Source of the DNA: JBMCWH01 sp048621635
Lineage (GTDB): Bacteria > Patescibacteriota > WWE3 > JAUXAW01 > JAYEID01
Reading direction: 5' to 3'
DNA: 20,558 bases
NCBI GenBank assembly: GCA_048621635.1
Contig: JBMCWH010000011.1
Coordinates: forward strand, 1 to 20,558
This document shows, in pieces, positions 13,321-20,474 of the stretch. Both the position numbers and the translations under genes were made by a program. The notes below the pieces were generated by a model. That model was not told the origin of the DNA. It ran no database searches and saw only the letters and a program-made list of their open reading frames with translations. Numbering within the stretch: position 1 is the first letter of the stretch; the number at the start of each line of letters is the position of its first letter.

Positions 13321-13358
13321 CGCTCGCCTCGCATCGAAGCGGGTCGGCAGACAGGTTG
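13311..13358. repeat. Imperfect GC-rich inverted repeat
   Basis: CAACCTG (13311-13317) pairs with CAGGTTG (13352-13358), with further GCC/GGC pairing inside a loop of about 34 nt. There is no T-run, so it is not an obvious terminator. Confidence 0.45.
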
Positions 13359-13390
13359 TTCGACTGTTCGATATGTTCAAAATTTCTACA

Positions 13391-13430
13391 GGCGAACGCA
13401 GTGAGCGATTAAACACCTTCAACATCTTCT
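13391..13430 (-). repeat. Interspersed repeat, copy B (inverted)
   Basis: The reverse complement reads GAAGATGTTGAAGGTGTTTA then ATCGCTCACTGCGTTCGC. It matches copy A at 9430-9475 with transition differences only. Confidence 0.6.
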
Positions 13431-13475
13431 CCATATTAAATACTTGAATAATCGAACGATGTATCCCATTTGTGT

Positions 13476-13506
13476 TTGATATTTGGGGTTTTCAATGTGT
13501 TACACT
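13476..13506 (+). promoter_or_regulatory. Promoter of the pgk operon, near-leaderless
   Basis: TTGATA (13476-13481), a 19-bp spacer, and TACACT (13501-13506) with TG at 13498-13499. ATG 13517 lies 10 nt after the -10 box. The spacer is long, so the -35 assignment is weaker than the extended -10. Confidence 0.5.
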
Positions 13507-13516
13507 TATGTGCACT

Positions 13517-14554
13517 ATGCAGTCTGTTCAGGATGTTGATGTTTCTGGTAAAACAGTATTGGTACGTTGTGATTTTGATGTTCCCCTGCAACAGTTAGAT
13601 AATGATGGCTCTCGCTTAGTTGTAGAGGATTCCTATCGTATTGAAGCTTGTCTTCCTACCTTGAAGTATTTAGTAGACAAAAGTGCTTGCGTTGTCGCCT
13701 GTGGCCACCTGGATCGTCCTGGTGGTAAGGTTAAAGAGGGATTACGGTTGGATCCGATCGCGCGAAAACTTTCTGAGTATTTGGAATTTGTGCATAAAGT
13801 TGACTCTGTAACAGGCGCGGATACGGAAGAAGTTGTTGCTGAATTAGAGGCCGGTGATATTTTGGTTTTAGAAAATCTTCGTTTTGATTCCCGCGAGAAG
13901 GAAAATGATAAGGCCTTTGCCCAGGAGCTAGCGTCTTTGGCAGATGTATATGTGAATGAAAGTTTCGCTACCTCTCATAGGAAACACGCTTCGCTTGTTG
14001 GAGTTACGGAATTTTTACCTTCTTATGGTGGGTTGCGGTTGGAAACAGAGATAAAAAAGCTTTCTTTGCTTAAAGAGAATCCTTTGCGCCCCCTGATTTT
14101 TATATTAGGGGGGGCTAAAGTAGCTACTAAAGCTCCTTTGGTGGAGGAATTTTCTACATATGCAGATAAAATTCTTTTGGGCGGAAAATTGATGTTTGAG
14201 CAGTCTTTGGAAGATTTACCGGGGGTGGTTTTTCCTATTGACGCAGAATCTACGTTCGATATTGGTAAGGAAACTGTAGATCTTTTTAAGAACCATCTTT
14301 CCAATGCAGGAACAGTAGTTTGGAACGGACCTTTAGGTAAATTTGAAGAGCCGGAATATTCAAGAGGAACGCGTCTTATTGCTGATTATTTGGTTCGTAG
14401 CTCTGCTGATGTTATTGTTGGCGGTGGCGATACATTAGCTGCGTTAAAACAGGTTGGTCTTCGCGAGCAGATGGATTTTGTCTCTACTGGTGGTGGTGCA
14501 ATGTTGTCTTACCTTTCAGGAAAACACTTACCTGCTTTAGATGTTCTTACTTAA
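13517..14554 (+). CDS. pgk: Phosphoglycerate kinase (shortened)
   Basis: A 345-residue PGK, about 45-50 residues below the usual 390-400. It transfers phosphate from 1,3-bisphosphoglycerate to ADP. N-terminal substrate motifs VLVRCDFDVPL (15-25) and CGHLDRPGGKV, the LENLRFD block, LGGAKVATK, VVWNGPLGKFE, GGGDTLA and STGGGAMLSYLSG are all there. The missing length is mainly in the C-terminal nucleotide domain after LLGGKLMFEQ, where the stretch before FDIGKETVDLF is cut down. VNESFATSHRKHAS replaces the usual VNDAFGTAHRAHAS. ATG 13517 is chosen from promoter spacing and family start; ATG 13508 is an alternative. It is first in a six-gene plus-strand run. Confidence 0.93.
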   Translation: MQSVQDVDVSGKTVLVRCDFDVPLQQLDNDGSRLVVEDSYRIEACLPTLKYLVDKSACVVACGHLDRPGGKVKEGLRLDPIARKLSEYLEFVHKVDSVTGADTEEVVAELEAGDILVLENLRFDSREKENDKAFAQELASLADVYVNESFATSHRKHASLVGVTEFLPSYGGLRLETEIKKLSLLKENPLRPLIFILGGAKVATKAPLVEEFSTYADKILLGGKLMFEQSLEDLPGVVFPIDAESTFDIGKETVDLFKNHLSNAGTVVWNGPLGKFEEPEYSRGTRLIADYLVRSSADVIVGGGDTLAALKQVGLREQMDFVSTGGGAMLSYLSGKHLPALDVLT

Positions 14555-14568
14555 TTTCACTAATTTTT

Positions 14569-16188
14569 ATGGAAAGACCTATTCGCATTCTTTATATAGA
14601 TTTGGCTGAGCAGAAGACGGAATTGAAAGTTCAGCCAGATCTTGGAACTTGGGTGGGGGGCAATGGTTTGGGGAGAGCTTTGTTGAAGGATGATCTGGAT
14701 TCGGGAAGAGTTATTTTTTCTGTTGGTCCCTTGGCAGAAGTATTTCCAGCAGCCTCTTGGACAGCTGCGGTTTTTATCTCGCCACTAACTCGTAATTTGG
14801 GAGAAAGTTTTTCTGGGGGAGAACTTGGAAGAAGGCTAGCTGCTTTTGGTTATGATGCAGTGGTTTTGGATGGTAAAGCTGTTTCACCGGTTTTTTTACA
14901 CTTATCTTCAGGCGGAGCCGAATTTGTTCCTGCCGATGATGTTTGGGGGCAAAAATTGCCGGGGTTGTGGGAGCTTGTGGAACGCAGGTATTCGGAGGAT
15001 ACAACTGCTTATGCAATTGGACCTGGTGGAGAGCAAGGTGTACGGTTTGCTGGTGTTTATAACAGTAAGGGGCAAGGTTTTCAACGCATGGGTTTAGGTT
15101 GTGTATTTGGGGGAAAAAACCTAAAGGGGCTGTTGCTGGAGACCCCTCCGAAAACCAATTTTGCATCCTCCTCTTTGGGGGAGTTACGCGATGAATTAGA
15201 AGGGCAATTATTTGACCCTACTGAAGAAGGTTTACGGTTCAAAGTAGAAAGAAGGCAGCGGAGTTTGTGGGATTTAGGTTTAAGTTTGGAAAGCATTCCG
15301 GTTAATAATTTTCAGTCAACCTTAACCTTTGCCGGTGGGAGTATTTCTACTCTTTTCCAGGAGACATCGTCTGTTTCTTGTGGTAACTGTCCGGTATCCT
15401 GCCGCAATTTAATTAACGATACTGTTCCCCTCTCTTACCAAGGCACTGTTTGTTTGGGTCCCTTATTGGGAATAGAAGATCCGGATTCGGTAAAAGAGTT
15501 ACTTTCTGAGGCTTTTGTTTGGGGATTGGATCCTGTTTCCTTAGGTTGTGTATTAGCATGGTTTACGGAAAAGCAGGGTTGGGAATTTGGAGATGTGGAT
15601 AGCTATTTGCGTATGATTCCGGCACTTGTTTTGCGAGAGGAAGAGTGGGCCAGGCAGCTTTCTTTAGGGTTAGCTTCTGCTGCTACAGGTAATTCGGAAC
15701 ACTATGCACTTCTTCTTTCTAATCTAGAAACTTATCCTTTTTTTAATGGCTATCTATCTCTTGCTTCGCAGATTTTATTTCCTGGTCAGCCTATTCTGAT
15801 TTCTAAAGCTGCCTTGTTTGATCTTTCTGATGAAGCTAAAAGTATGTCTCTTAGGGATCATGCCGATTGGCTTGCGCGAGAAATTAGGCAAACATTGTTT
15901 TTACGTTCTCTTGGTGTGTGCCCTTTAGCTCAAAAGGTTTATACACCGGCAAAAATTTTTTCTTGCCTGGAGACTCTAGATTTAGCCTATCCCCATGATG
16001 TTCTAGAAAGTTTGCCGGAGAACGTTTATAATTTAGGTTGGGAGTTGAGAAAAAAAGAAGGGTTTTCTACGGAGGAATTAACTTTTCCCAACCGTTTTTT
16101 TGAAACAGAAACTCCACAGGGAGTTCTTGAGAAATCAGAACTGCAAGAAATTATAAATTTGTATTCAACCTATTTTTTGGACCAATAA
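14569..16188 (+). CDS. Divergent aldehyde:ferredoxin oxidoreductase homologue
   Basis: A 539-residue protein of the tungsten/molybdopterin AOR family (usual size about 600), whose members oxidise aldehydes with ferredoxin. Family blocks seen: FSGGELGRRLAAFGYDAVVL, IGPGGEQGVRFAGV, GLGCVFGGKNLKGL, and LGPLLGIEDPDSV. The [4Fe-4S] cysteines CGNCPVSC (C271, C274, C278) and C451 are kept. However, both DxxGLx pterin-binding aspartates appear lost: F316 stands in FVWGLD and R446 in RSLGVC. The usual R of GGRGL is N32, and YE before the GPLLGI block is YQ. Either the cofactor pocket is changed or the enzyme has lost AOR activity. Its position 14 nt after pgk hints at a glycolytic or redox link, such as GAPOR-like descent, which is inference. 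Confidence 0.8.
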   Translation: MERPIRILYIDLAEQKTELKVQPDLGTWVGGNGLGRALLKDDLDSGRVIFSVGPLAEVFPAASWTAAVFISPLTRNLGESFSGGELGRRLAAFGYDAVVLDGKAVSPVFLHLSSGGAEFVPADDVWGQKLPGLWELVERRYSEDTTAYAIGPGGEQGVRFAGVYNSKGQGFQRMGLGCVFGGKNLKGLLLETPPKTNFASSSLGELRDELEGQLFDPTEEGLRFKVERRQRSLWDLGLSLESIPVNNFQSTLTFAGGSISTLFQETSSVSCGNCPVSCRNLINDTVPLSYQGTVCLGPLLGIEDPDSVKELLSEAFVWGLDPVSLGCVLAWFTEKQGWEFGDVDSYLRMIPALVLREEEWARQLSLGLASAATGNSEHYALLLSNLETYPFFNGYLSLASQILFPGQPILISKAALFDLSDEAKSMSLRDHADWLAREIRQTLFLRSLGVCPLAQKVYTPAKIFSCLETLDLAYPHDVLESLPENVYNLGWELRKKEGFSTEELTFPNRFFETETPQGVLEKSELQEIINLYSTYFLDQ

Positions 16189-16192
16189 GATA

Positions 16193-17284
16193 ATGCGTTA
16201 TGTAAATTTGGAGAAAAACAAAAGCACCCCGCGGTCGCGTAGACCCAATTCTAGGAAAGGTAAAACATCTTTCTTTTTGGGAGTATTTATTATCTTTTTT
16301 ATCTTATTAGGGTTTTTTCTTATTAGTAGGGTAAGTCTTTCTAATTTATTGTCTCCTATTGCTACCCTTTCTCGGGTAGTTAATCCTAAGGAAGTTCAGG
16401 CCACAGAAGGGAGGACCAATATACTATTGTTGGCGTTGGATAGAAGGGATATTTCCCCCGATCCCAATTGTGAGGAAAGTAGTGGTTTGTTGACGGACAC
16501 AATTATAGTAGCTTCCCTTAAAACTTCTGACGAGGGTACAGGGAAGGATGCAGTCCTTCTTTCTATTCCTCGAGATCTTTGGGTAGACACTGGCTATTTC
16601 TCTGGAAAAGTAAACAGTGCTTACGCTGTTGGGGAAAAGAATAACGACCAAGGAACAGCATTTGCTTCTCGAGTGGTAGAAGGAGTGTTGGGTCTTCCTA
16701 TTCACTATTACGCCGTAATTGATTTTTCTGGCTTTAAACAGGGGGTGGATATTTTGGGCGGGATTGAAGTAGATGTAGAACAAGTATTTGATGACTATCG
16801 CTACCCTATTCCTGGAAAGGAATGTGCTGAGCCTAAGGAATCGCGTTGGGAGCATATTCATTTTGATGCTGGGCCTCAGATAATGGATGGGGAGAAAGCT
16901 TTGAAGTTTGTTCGTTCCCGCAAGGCGCAAGGGCCGGAAGGAAGTGATTTTGCCCGCTCTCGACGACAACAGAAAGTTCTTTTGGCTATGCGGGACAAGG
17001 CTTTGTCTTTGTCTCTTTTTTCTGATTTTGGGGAAATCCGCAATCTTTATGATACCTTTAACCAATCTGTAGAAACCAATATTAGTTGGCCAGATGTTCA
17101 AAAATTGGCTCCTTTGGTTATGAATATAGAGACTGTTGATACTCATGTTTTAGATGGGGGGCAGGGATTGCTAAAGAGTGTGGAAAATAATGAGAACTAT
17201 GGAGGAAGCTGGGTTTTAGTGCCTACTGCCGGTAATTTTGGAGATGTGCGTGACTACGTAAGTGATTTACTGTTTGCAAAGTGA
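16193..17284 (+). CDS. LytR-CpsA-Psr family glycopolymer transferase
   Basis: A 363-residue type II membrane protein. A basic cytoplasmic N-terminus (about 1-25) precedes one membrane helix (about 26-46) and an extracellular LCP domain. LCP enzymes move polyprenyl-pyrophosphate-linked glycopolymers onto peptidoglycan. Signature blocks: NILLLALDRR, TDTIIVASL, LLSIPRDLWV with the phosphate-binding arginine, KVNSAYAVG, and DFARSRRQQKVLLAM. Together with the Wzz-like protein it points to wall-attached polysaccharide. It begins 4 nt after the AOR-like gene, and its TGA stop overlaps a possible GTG start of the next gene, so translation is probably coupled. Confidence 0.93.
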   Translation: MRYVNLEKNKSTPRSRRPNSRKGKTSFFLGVFIIFFILLGFFLISRVSLSNLLSPIATLSRVVNPKEVQATEGRTNILLLALDRRDISPDPNCEESSGLLTDTIIVASLKTSDEGTGKDAVLLSIPRDLWVDTGYFSGKVNSAYAVGEKNNDQGTAFASRVVEGVLGLPIHYYAVIDFSGFKQGVDILGGIEVDVEQVFDDYRYPIPGKECAEPKESRWEHIHFDAGPQIMDGEKALKFVRSRKAQGPEGSDFARSRRQQKVLLAMRDKALSLSLFSDFGEIRNLYDTFNQSVETNISWPDVQKLAPLVMNIETVDTHVLDGGQGLLKSVENNENYGGSWVLVPTAGNFGDVRDYVSDLLFAK

Positions 17285-17289
17285 GATTG

Positions 17290-17976
17290 ATGATTTATCT
17301 TTTCTTTGGCGAAAATATAGCCGCAAGTAGAAACGCTTTAGTGAAACTTAAAGGTAAGTATAAAAGGGAGGCAACCACTGTTCTTACAGATTATGATTTT
17401 TCCTTTTTTGCCGAAGCTTGCGAGGCCCGTTCTTTGTTTGCGAAGCGTTCTTTAGTTGTTATGGAATTTGACAATCCTAGTAGTCTTCCTAAGGAAGATA
17501 TTTTCTTTGAGTATCTGGAACAATTACCTGAATCAACAGATTTGGCTTTTTGGGTAAACGGTAAGGTACGGAAGAACAGTAAGTTCTATAAGCAGGTGGA
17601 GAAGGTGGGAGAAGTGGTTGAATTTGCGAAGGAAGAGGAAAAACCGTTTCCTTTCTTGGATGCGCTAGCGCAGAGGAAATTCCAGAAAACTTACCAGAAA
17701 TTATTTGAATTGCGAACTCAAGGTAAGGATGAGTTTTATCTTCTACAAATGATTGGGTGGAAGATGTCTACTATTTTTAGAGCAAAAGATGGGGTAAAGG
17801 AGGGGCTAAGCCCGTTTGTCTATCGTAGTGCGAAGAAGCAAAGTGCCAATTTTTCGCAAGAGGAATTGGTATCCATATTTCGTTATCTAGCCTGGGTTGA
17901 TCTAAAAATGAAAACAGGCGGGGATTCGGAGATGCTTTTCGATCAGTTAGTTTATTTTATTGCTTTCGGGGAATAA
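17290..17976 (+). CDS. holA: DNA polymerase III delta-like clamp-loader subunit (short)
   Basis: A 228-residue protein starting MIYLFFGEN, the standard opening of the delta subunit, with the C-terminal helix signature VDLKMKTGGDSEMLFDQLVYF. Delta opens the sliding clamp during replication. As in all delta proteins there is no Walker A. It is about 100 residues shorter than typical HolA, so parts of the AAA-like and collar domains are reduced. ATG 17290 matches the family start; GTG 17281, overlapping the upstream TGA as GTGA, is the alternative. The identification rests on the two ends and overall character, not on catalytic residues. Confidence 0.65.
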   Translation: MIYLFFGENIAASRNALVKLKGKYKREATTVLTDYDFSFFAEACEARSLFAKRSLVVMEFDNPSSLPKEDIFFEYLEQLPESTDLAFWVNGKVRKNSKFYKQVEKVGEVVEFAKEEEKPFPFLDALAQRKFQKTYQKLFELRTQGKDEFYLLQMIGWKMSTIFRAKDGVKEGLSPFVYRSAKKQSANFSQEELVSIFRYLAWVDLKMKTGGDSEMLFDQLVYFIAFGE

Positions 17977-17981
17977 ATTTA

Positions 17982-18704
17982 ATGTTTTTCAAGTCCTACC
18001 GTTATGAAAAAGGTCCGGAAGGGAGGCATTGTTATGGAGAGGAGATGCAAGAAAAAGATTCTTTTTTCGGGATTATCTTTCCTATGGTTTTGGTATTTGC
18101 AGGGTCTTTTATCTTAGCAACGCAAATTTTTTTACCTTTGCTTTCCTTTTTTCCTCGTGCTCCTTTAGCTCGTCCTTTGGAAAGTGATTTCTCATCTTCG
18201 CGGACATTAGGTTGGAGTGTAGTTAAATCTATTGCTACTTCGCAGGAGCAAGTTGCAGAACCTACCCCTGTACCTCCCTTTTTTTCCTTGTCTATTCCTA
18301 AGTTAGGTATTGTTGGGGCGCGAGTGAAAAAGAACACCACCGATCCGGATCCTGAAGAATTCCTGGGTCATTTCAAAGGCTCTGCGCTTCCGGGAGATTC
18401 GGGTACTGTATTTATTTACGGGCATTCTACTTTTCCTTCCATGTATGATCCAGAAGACTACCGAGCTATTTTTTCTCGCTTGGACCAGTTGGCTGAAGGA
18501 GATGCAATAATGATTTCTTACCCTGGTGAGCAGTGGGAGTATCTTGTGGATAGACTGGAAGTGATGAAACCATCGGAGGTGGATGAGATTGACTTTTCCT
18601 CCCGCTTGGGAGGCCGGAATAGATTGGTGTTAATGACCTGTTACCCTTTGGGTACAAGGTTTAAACGCCTTCTAGTTTTTGCCTCTCCTATTGAGCGGGA
18701 CTGA
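17982..18704 (+). CDS. Sortase (class D/E-like transpeptidase)
   Basis: A 240-residue membrane-anchored sortase that cleaves a C-terminal sorting signal and attaches proteins to the wall. A membrane helix spans about residues 30-55. The linker is rich in Pro and Ser. The sortase barrel starts at LSIPKLGI (103-110). The catalytic triad is visible: H148 in IYGHST, C220 in LMTCYP and R229 in RFKRLLV. The TCYPLGTxxxR layout resembles class D/E. No LPxTG-type substrate is encoded in the window. ATG 17982 lies 5 nt after the delta-like gene; an internal ATG at 18045 preceded by GGAGAGGAG is a possible shorter start. The stop is TGA. Confidence 0.93.
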   Translation: MFFKSYRYEKGPEGRHCYGEEMQEKDSFFGIIFPMVLVFAGSFILATQIFLPLLSFFPRAPLARPLESDFSSSRTLGWSVVKSIATSQEQVAEPTPVPPFFSLSIPKLGIVGARVKKNTTDPDPEEFLGHFKGSALPGDSGTVFIYGHSTFPSMYDPEDYRAIFSRLDQLAEGDAIMISYPGEQWEYLVDRLEVMKPSEVDEIDFSSRLGGRNRLVLMTCYPLGTRFKRLLVFASPIERD

Positions 18705-18731
18705 TTGGGTCTAGTTTAACCTGTCTGTAAG

Positions 18732-18983
18732 ATGATGCTTGTATTGCCTGTCTTGCTGTCTAAAAAGAATATTTTTGTGTTTCTTATTCTGGGATTTTTG
18801 CTCCTCGCTGTGGTTTTTAAAGACAGTCCACAACGTTTGGAATTAGACAAGGAGAATTTTTCAAAAGCACGATTGAAATTAATGCAGGTGAAGGCGTTGT
18901 CTTCTACAGATAGTTGTCGGGATGATGACGGTGTTTGTTCGGAGGGTTGTTCTCCTGAGAATGATACCGACTGTGTTCAATGA
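18732..18983 (+). CDS. N-terminal piece of an interrupted glycoside hydrolase
   Basis: An 83-codon piece with a membrane helix or signal anchor (about residues 13-29), a short linker, and a cysteine motif spaced C-x6-C-x3-C-x7-C (C62, C69, C73, C81: SCRDDDGVCSEGCSPENDTDC). It ends at TGA 18981-18983. The same frame then continues without a gap into a glycoside hydrolase domain, and the same cysteine motif recurs at 19917-19976. So this is best read as the start of one longer protein cut by a nonsense codon, not as a separate small gene. ATG 18735 is an equally good start. It follows the sortase by 27 nt. Confidence 0.65.
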   Translation: MMLVLPVLLSKKNIFVFLILGFLLLAVVFKDSPQRLELDKENFSKARLKLMQVKALSSTDSCRDDDGVCSEGCSPENDTDCVQ

Positions 18984-20474
18984 GGTGTAAATACAAAGAT
19001 ATATCTCGGGTACCCTTCTTGGGGATTTGATGTTGATGCCTTTAAAAACGAGGTAGATGAATTGGCTTCTAGGGGAGTAAAGTGGGTGAAATTAGGTGTT
19101 AGAAACGTTACAACTGGTTGGGACCAGGATTCTGATGCTATTATCTGGAACTATGCGCATTTAGAGGAGTACGATGAAGCCCTGAATTATGCTAGAGGGA
19201 GAGGTATGAAAATTTGGTTGGCAAGTGTGACTCCGCATTGGGCAAGTAATTTTAGCCAACAAAAATACGAAGAAGTAACTAAGAATTATTTTAAATTTTT
19301 AGCCAATCGGTATAGTAATTCTGTTGATATCTGGCAAGCATTTAACGAAGCAAATTGTCATAATTACCGTACCTATGACGGTATCGATTCTGCGTCTTCC
19401 ACGTATCTTGAAGAACTTAAGAACGTGATAGCAGCAGCAAGAGATGGTATTAAATCAATTAATCCAGATGCACGATTTACAGTGAATGTTGGTGGCTATT
19501 CTTTTTACGATGAGTGGAAGCAGTTCTTTGATGTTATGGACCCGGTAATTGACGCGATCAGTTTGGACATTTATCCCATGAAAGGTGAAAATATCATTAA
19601 CGGTTTGGATTCGATAATAGAGGAGTTTAAAAAATATGGTAAACCTGTCTATATTGCCGAAACTGGTCTTCCCACTACTGCTAATTTTGATGATTACGAC
19701 GGCCAAATTTTTTCTGAGCAGGACCAAGCAAAATATGTTTCCAGATACCTTGATGAATTTAAGAAGGCCAGAGTAGATTTGGTTTTTCTTTACGAGTATC
19801 GAGATGAAGATCAATGGCTGAACTGGAACCCGAAGGAGGCTGTGTTTGGAATAAAAAAGGGTGATGGTTCTAGAAAGGAATCCTACGAACCTATTATTAC
19901 TAGATTGAAATCCTCCTGTGAAAATGACGATGGCTTTTGTCCTTCTGGATGCATTTCTGAGAATGACAATGATTGTTTAAAGTTAGTTGTCAGAGCTAAA
20001 GGCGATTATTATCAAGGTTGGCCGCATATGCAGGTGTATGTGGATGACTTGCTTGTTGCCGAAACAACGGTGGAATATGACACTTATACTGATTACGCAT
20101 TTGTAGTAGGGAAGAATATCCAAGACAAGATAAGTGTGGTTTTTACTAACGATTTATACGGGGGTTCAGAAGAGGCAGATAGGAATTTATGGGTAGATTA
20201 TATCGCTGTCGGGGGGATTGTTTTTGAAGCAGAGTCACTGGGGACAGAATACGACAAATTTGACCCTTTTGACAGAGAAGACGTCATTGATGGTCAGGAG
20301 AGCTTAAATTGGGGTGGCGCTCTGCATTTTTATGTGGGTGCTCAAGAGCTTAAAGATGTAATTGGGCATTGGGGGTATTATAGATATGGGCATGAACAAG
20401 ATTTGAATGTCGATTTATGGGTGAATGGTCTGGAGTTTGTTTCTTGTCATAGAGTTAAGAGGCTAGTCAAATAA
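18984..20474 (+). CDS. Glycoside hydrolase (clan GH-A type) with CBM36/60-like module, cut off from its start
   Basis: The frame continues directly after TGA 18981. It starts KIYLGYPSWGFDVDAF, which looks like the first strand of a TIM barrel. The first possible start codon in frame is TTG 19062, already inside the domain. Counting from that TTG, WQAFNEAN holds the likely acid/base E96 and VYIAETGLPT the likely nucleophile E200, the two-glutamate plan of clan GH-A. The exact GH family is unclear. A second C-x6-C-x3-C-x7-C motif follows (286-305). Last comes a beta-sandwich with VVFTNDLYGG and ADRNLWVDYIAVGG, typical of calcium-dependent xylan-binding CBM36/60 modules. Without readthrough of the TGA this part lacks both export signal and start, so it may be a pseudogene. 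Confidence 0.75.
   Translation, partial: GVNTKIYLGYPSWGFDVDAFKNEVDELASRGVKWVKLGVRNVTTGWDQDSDAIIWNYAHLEEYDEALNYARGRGMKIWLASVTPHWASNFSQQKYEEVTKNYFKFLANRYSNSVDIWQAFNEANCHNYRTYDGIDSASSTYLEELKNVIAAARDGIKSINPDARFTVNVGGYSFYDEWKQFFDVMDPVIDAISLDIYPMKGENIINGLDSIIEEFKKYGKPVYIAETGLPTTANFDDYDGQIFSEQDQAKYVSRYLDEFKKARVDLVFLYEYRDEDQWLNWNPKEAVFGIKKGDGSRKESYEPIITRLKSSCENDDGFCPSGCISENDNDCLKLVVRAKGDYYQGWPHMQVYVDDLLVAETTVEYDTYTDYAFVVGKNIQDKISVVFTNDLYGGSEEADRNLWVDYIAVGGIVFEAESLGTEYDKFDPFDREDVIDGQESLNWGGALHFYVGAQELKDVIGHWGYYRYGHEQDLNVDLWVNGLEFVSCHRVKRLVK

Noticed and set aside
13311..13430. tRNA gene
   Set aside because: GTTCGA-like words occur, but no acceptor, anticodon and T-arm set with the right spacing can be drawn.
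16424..17146. 240-codon open frame antisense to the LCP gene
   Set aside because: It is long, but its sequence shows no recognisable domain, it is rich in residues expected from antisense reading, and it lies fully within a well-supported LCP gene.
18981..18983. UGA recoded as glycine or selenocysteine
   Set aside because: groEL, the SDR, LCP and sortase genes end properly at TGA, so a global UGA=Gly code is unlikely. The site has no feature of a selenoprotein active site. Readthrough or mutation is the simpler reading.
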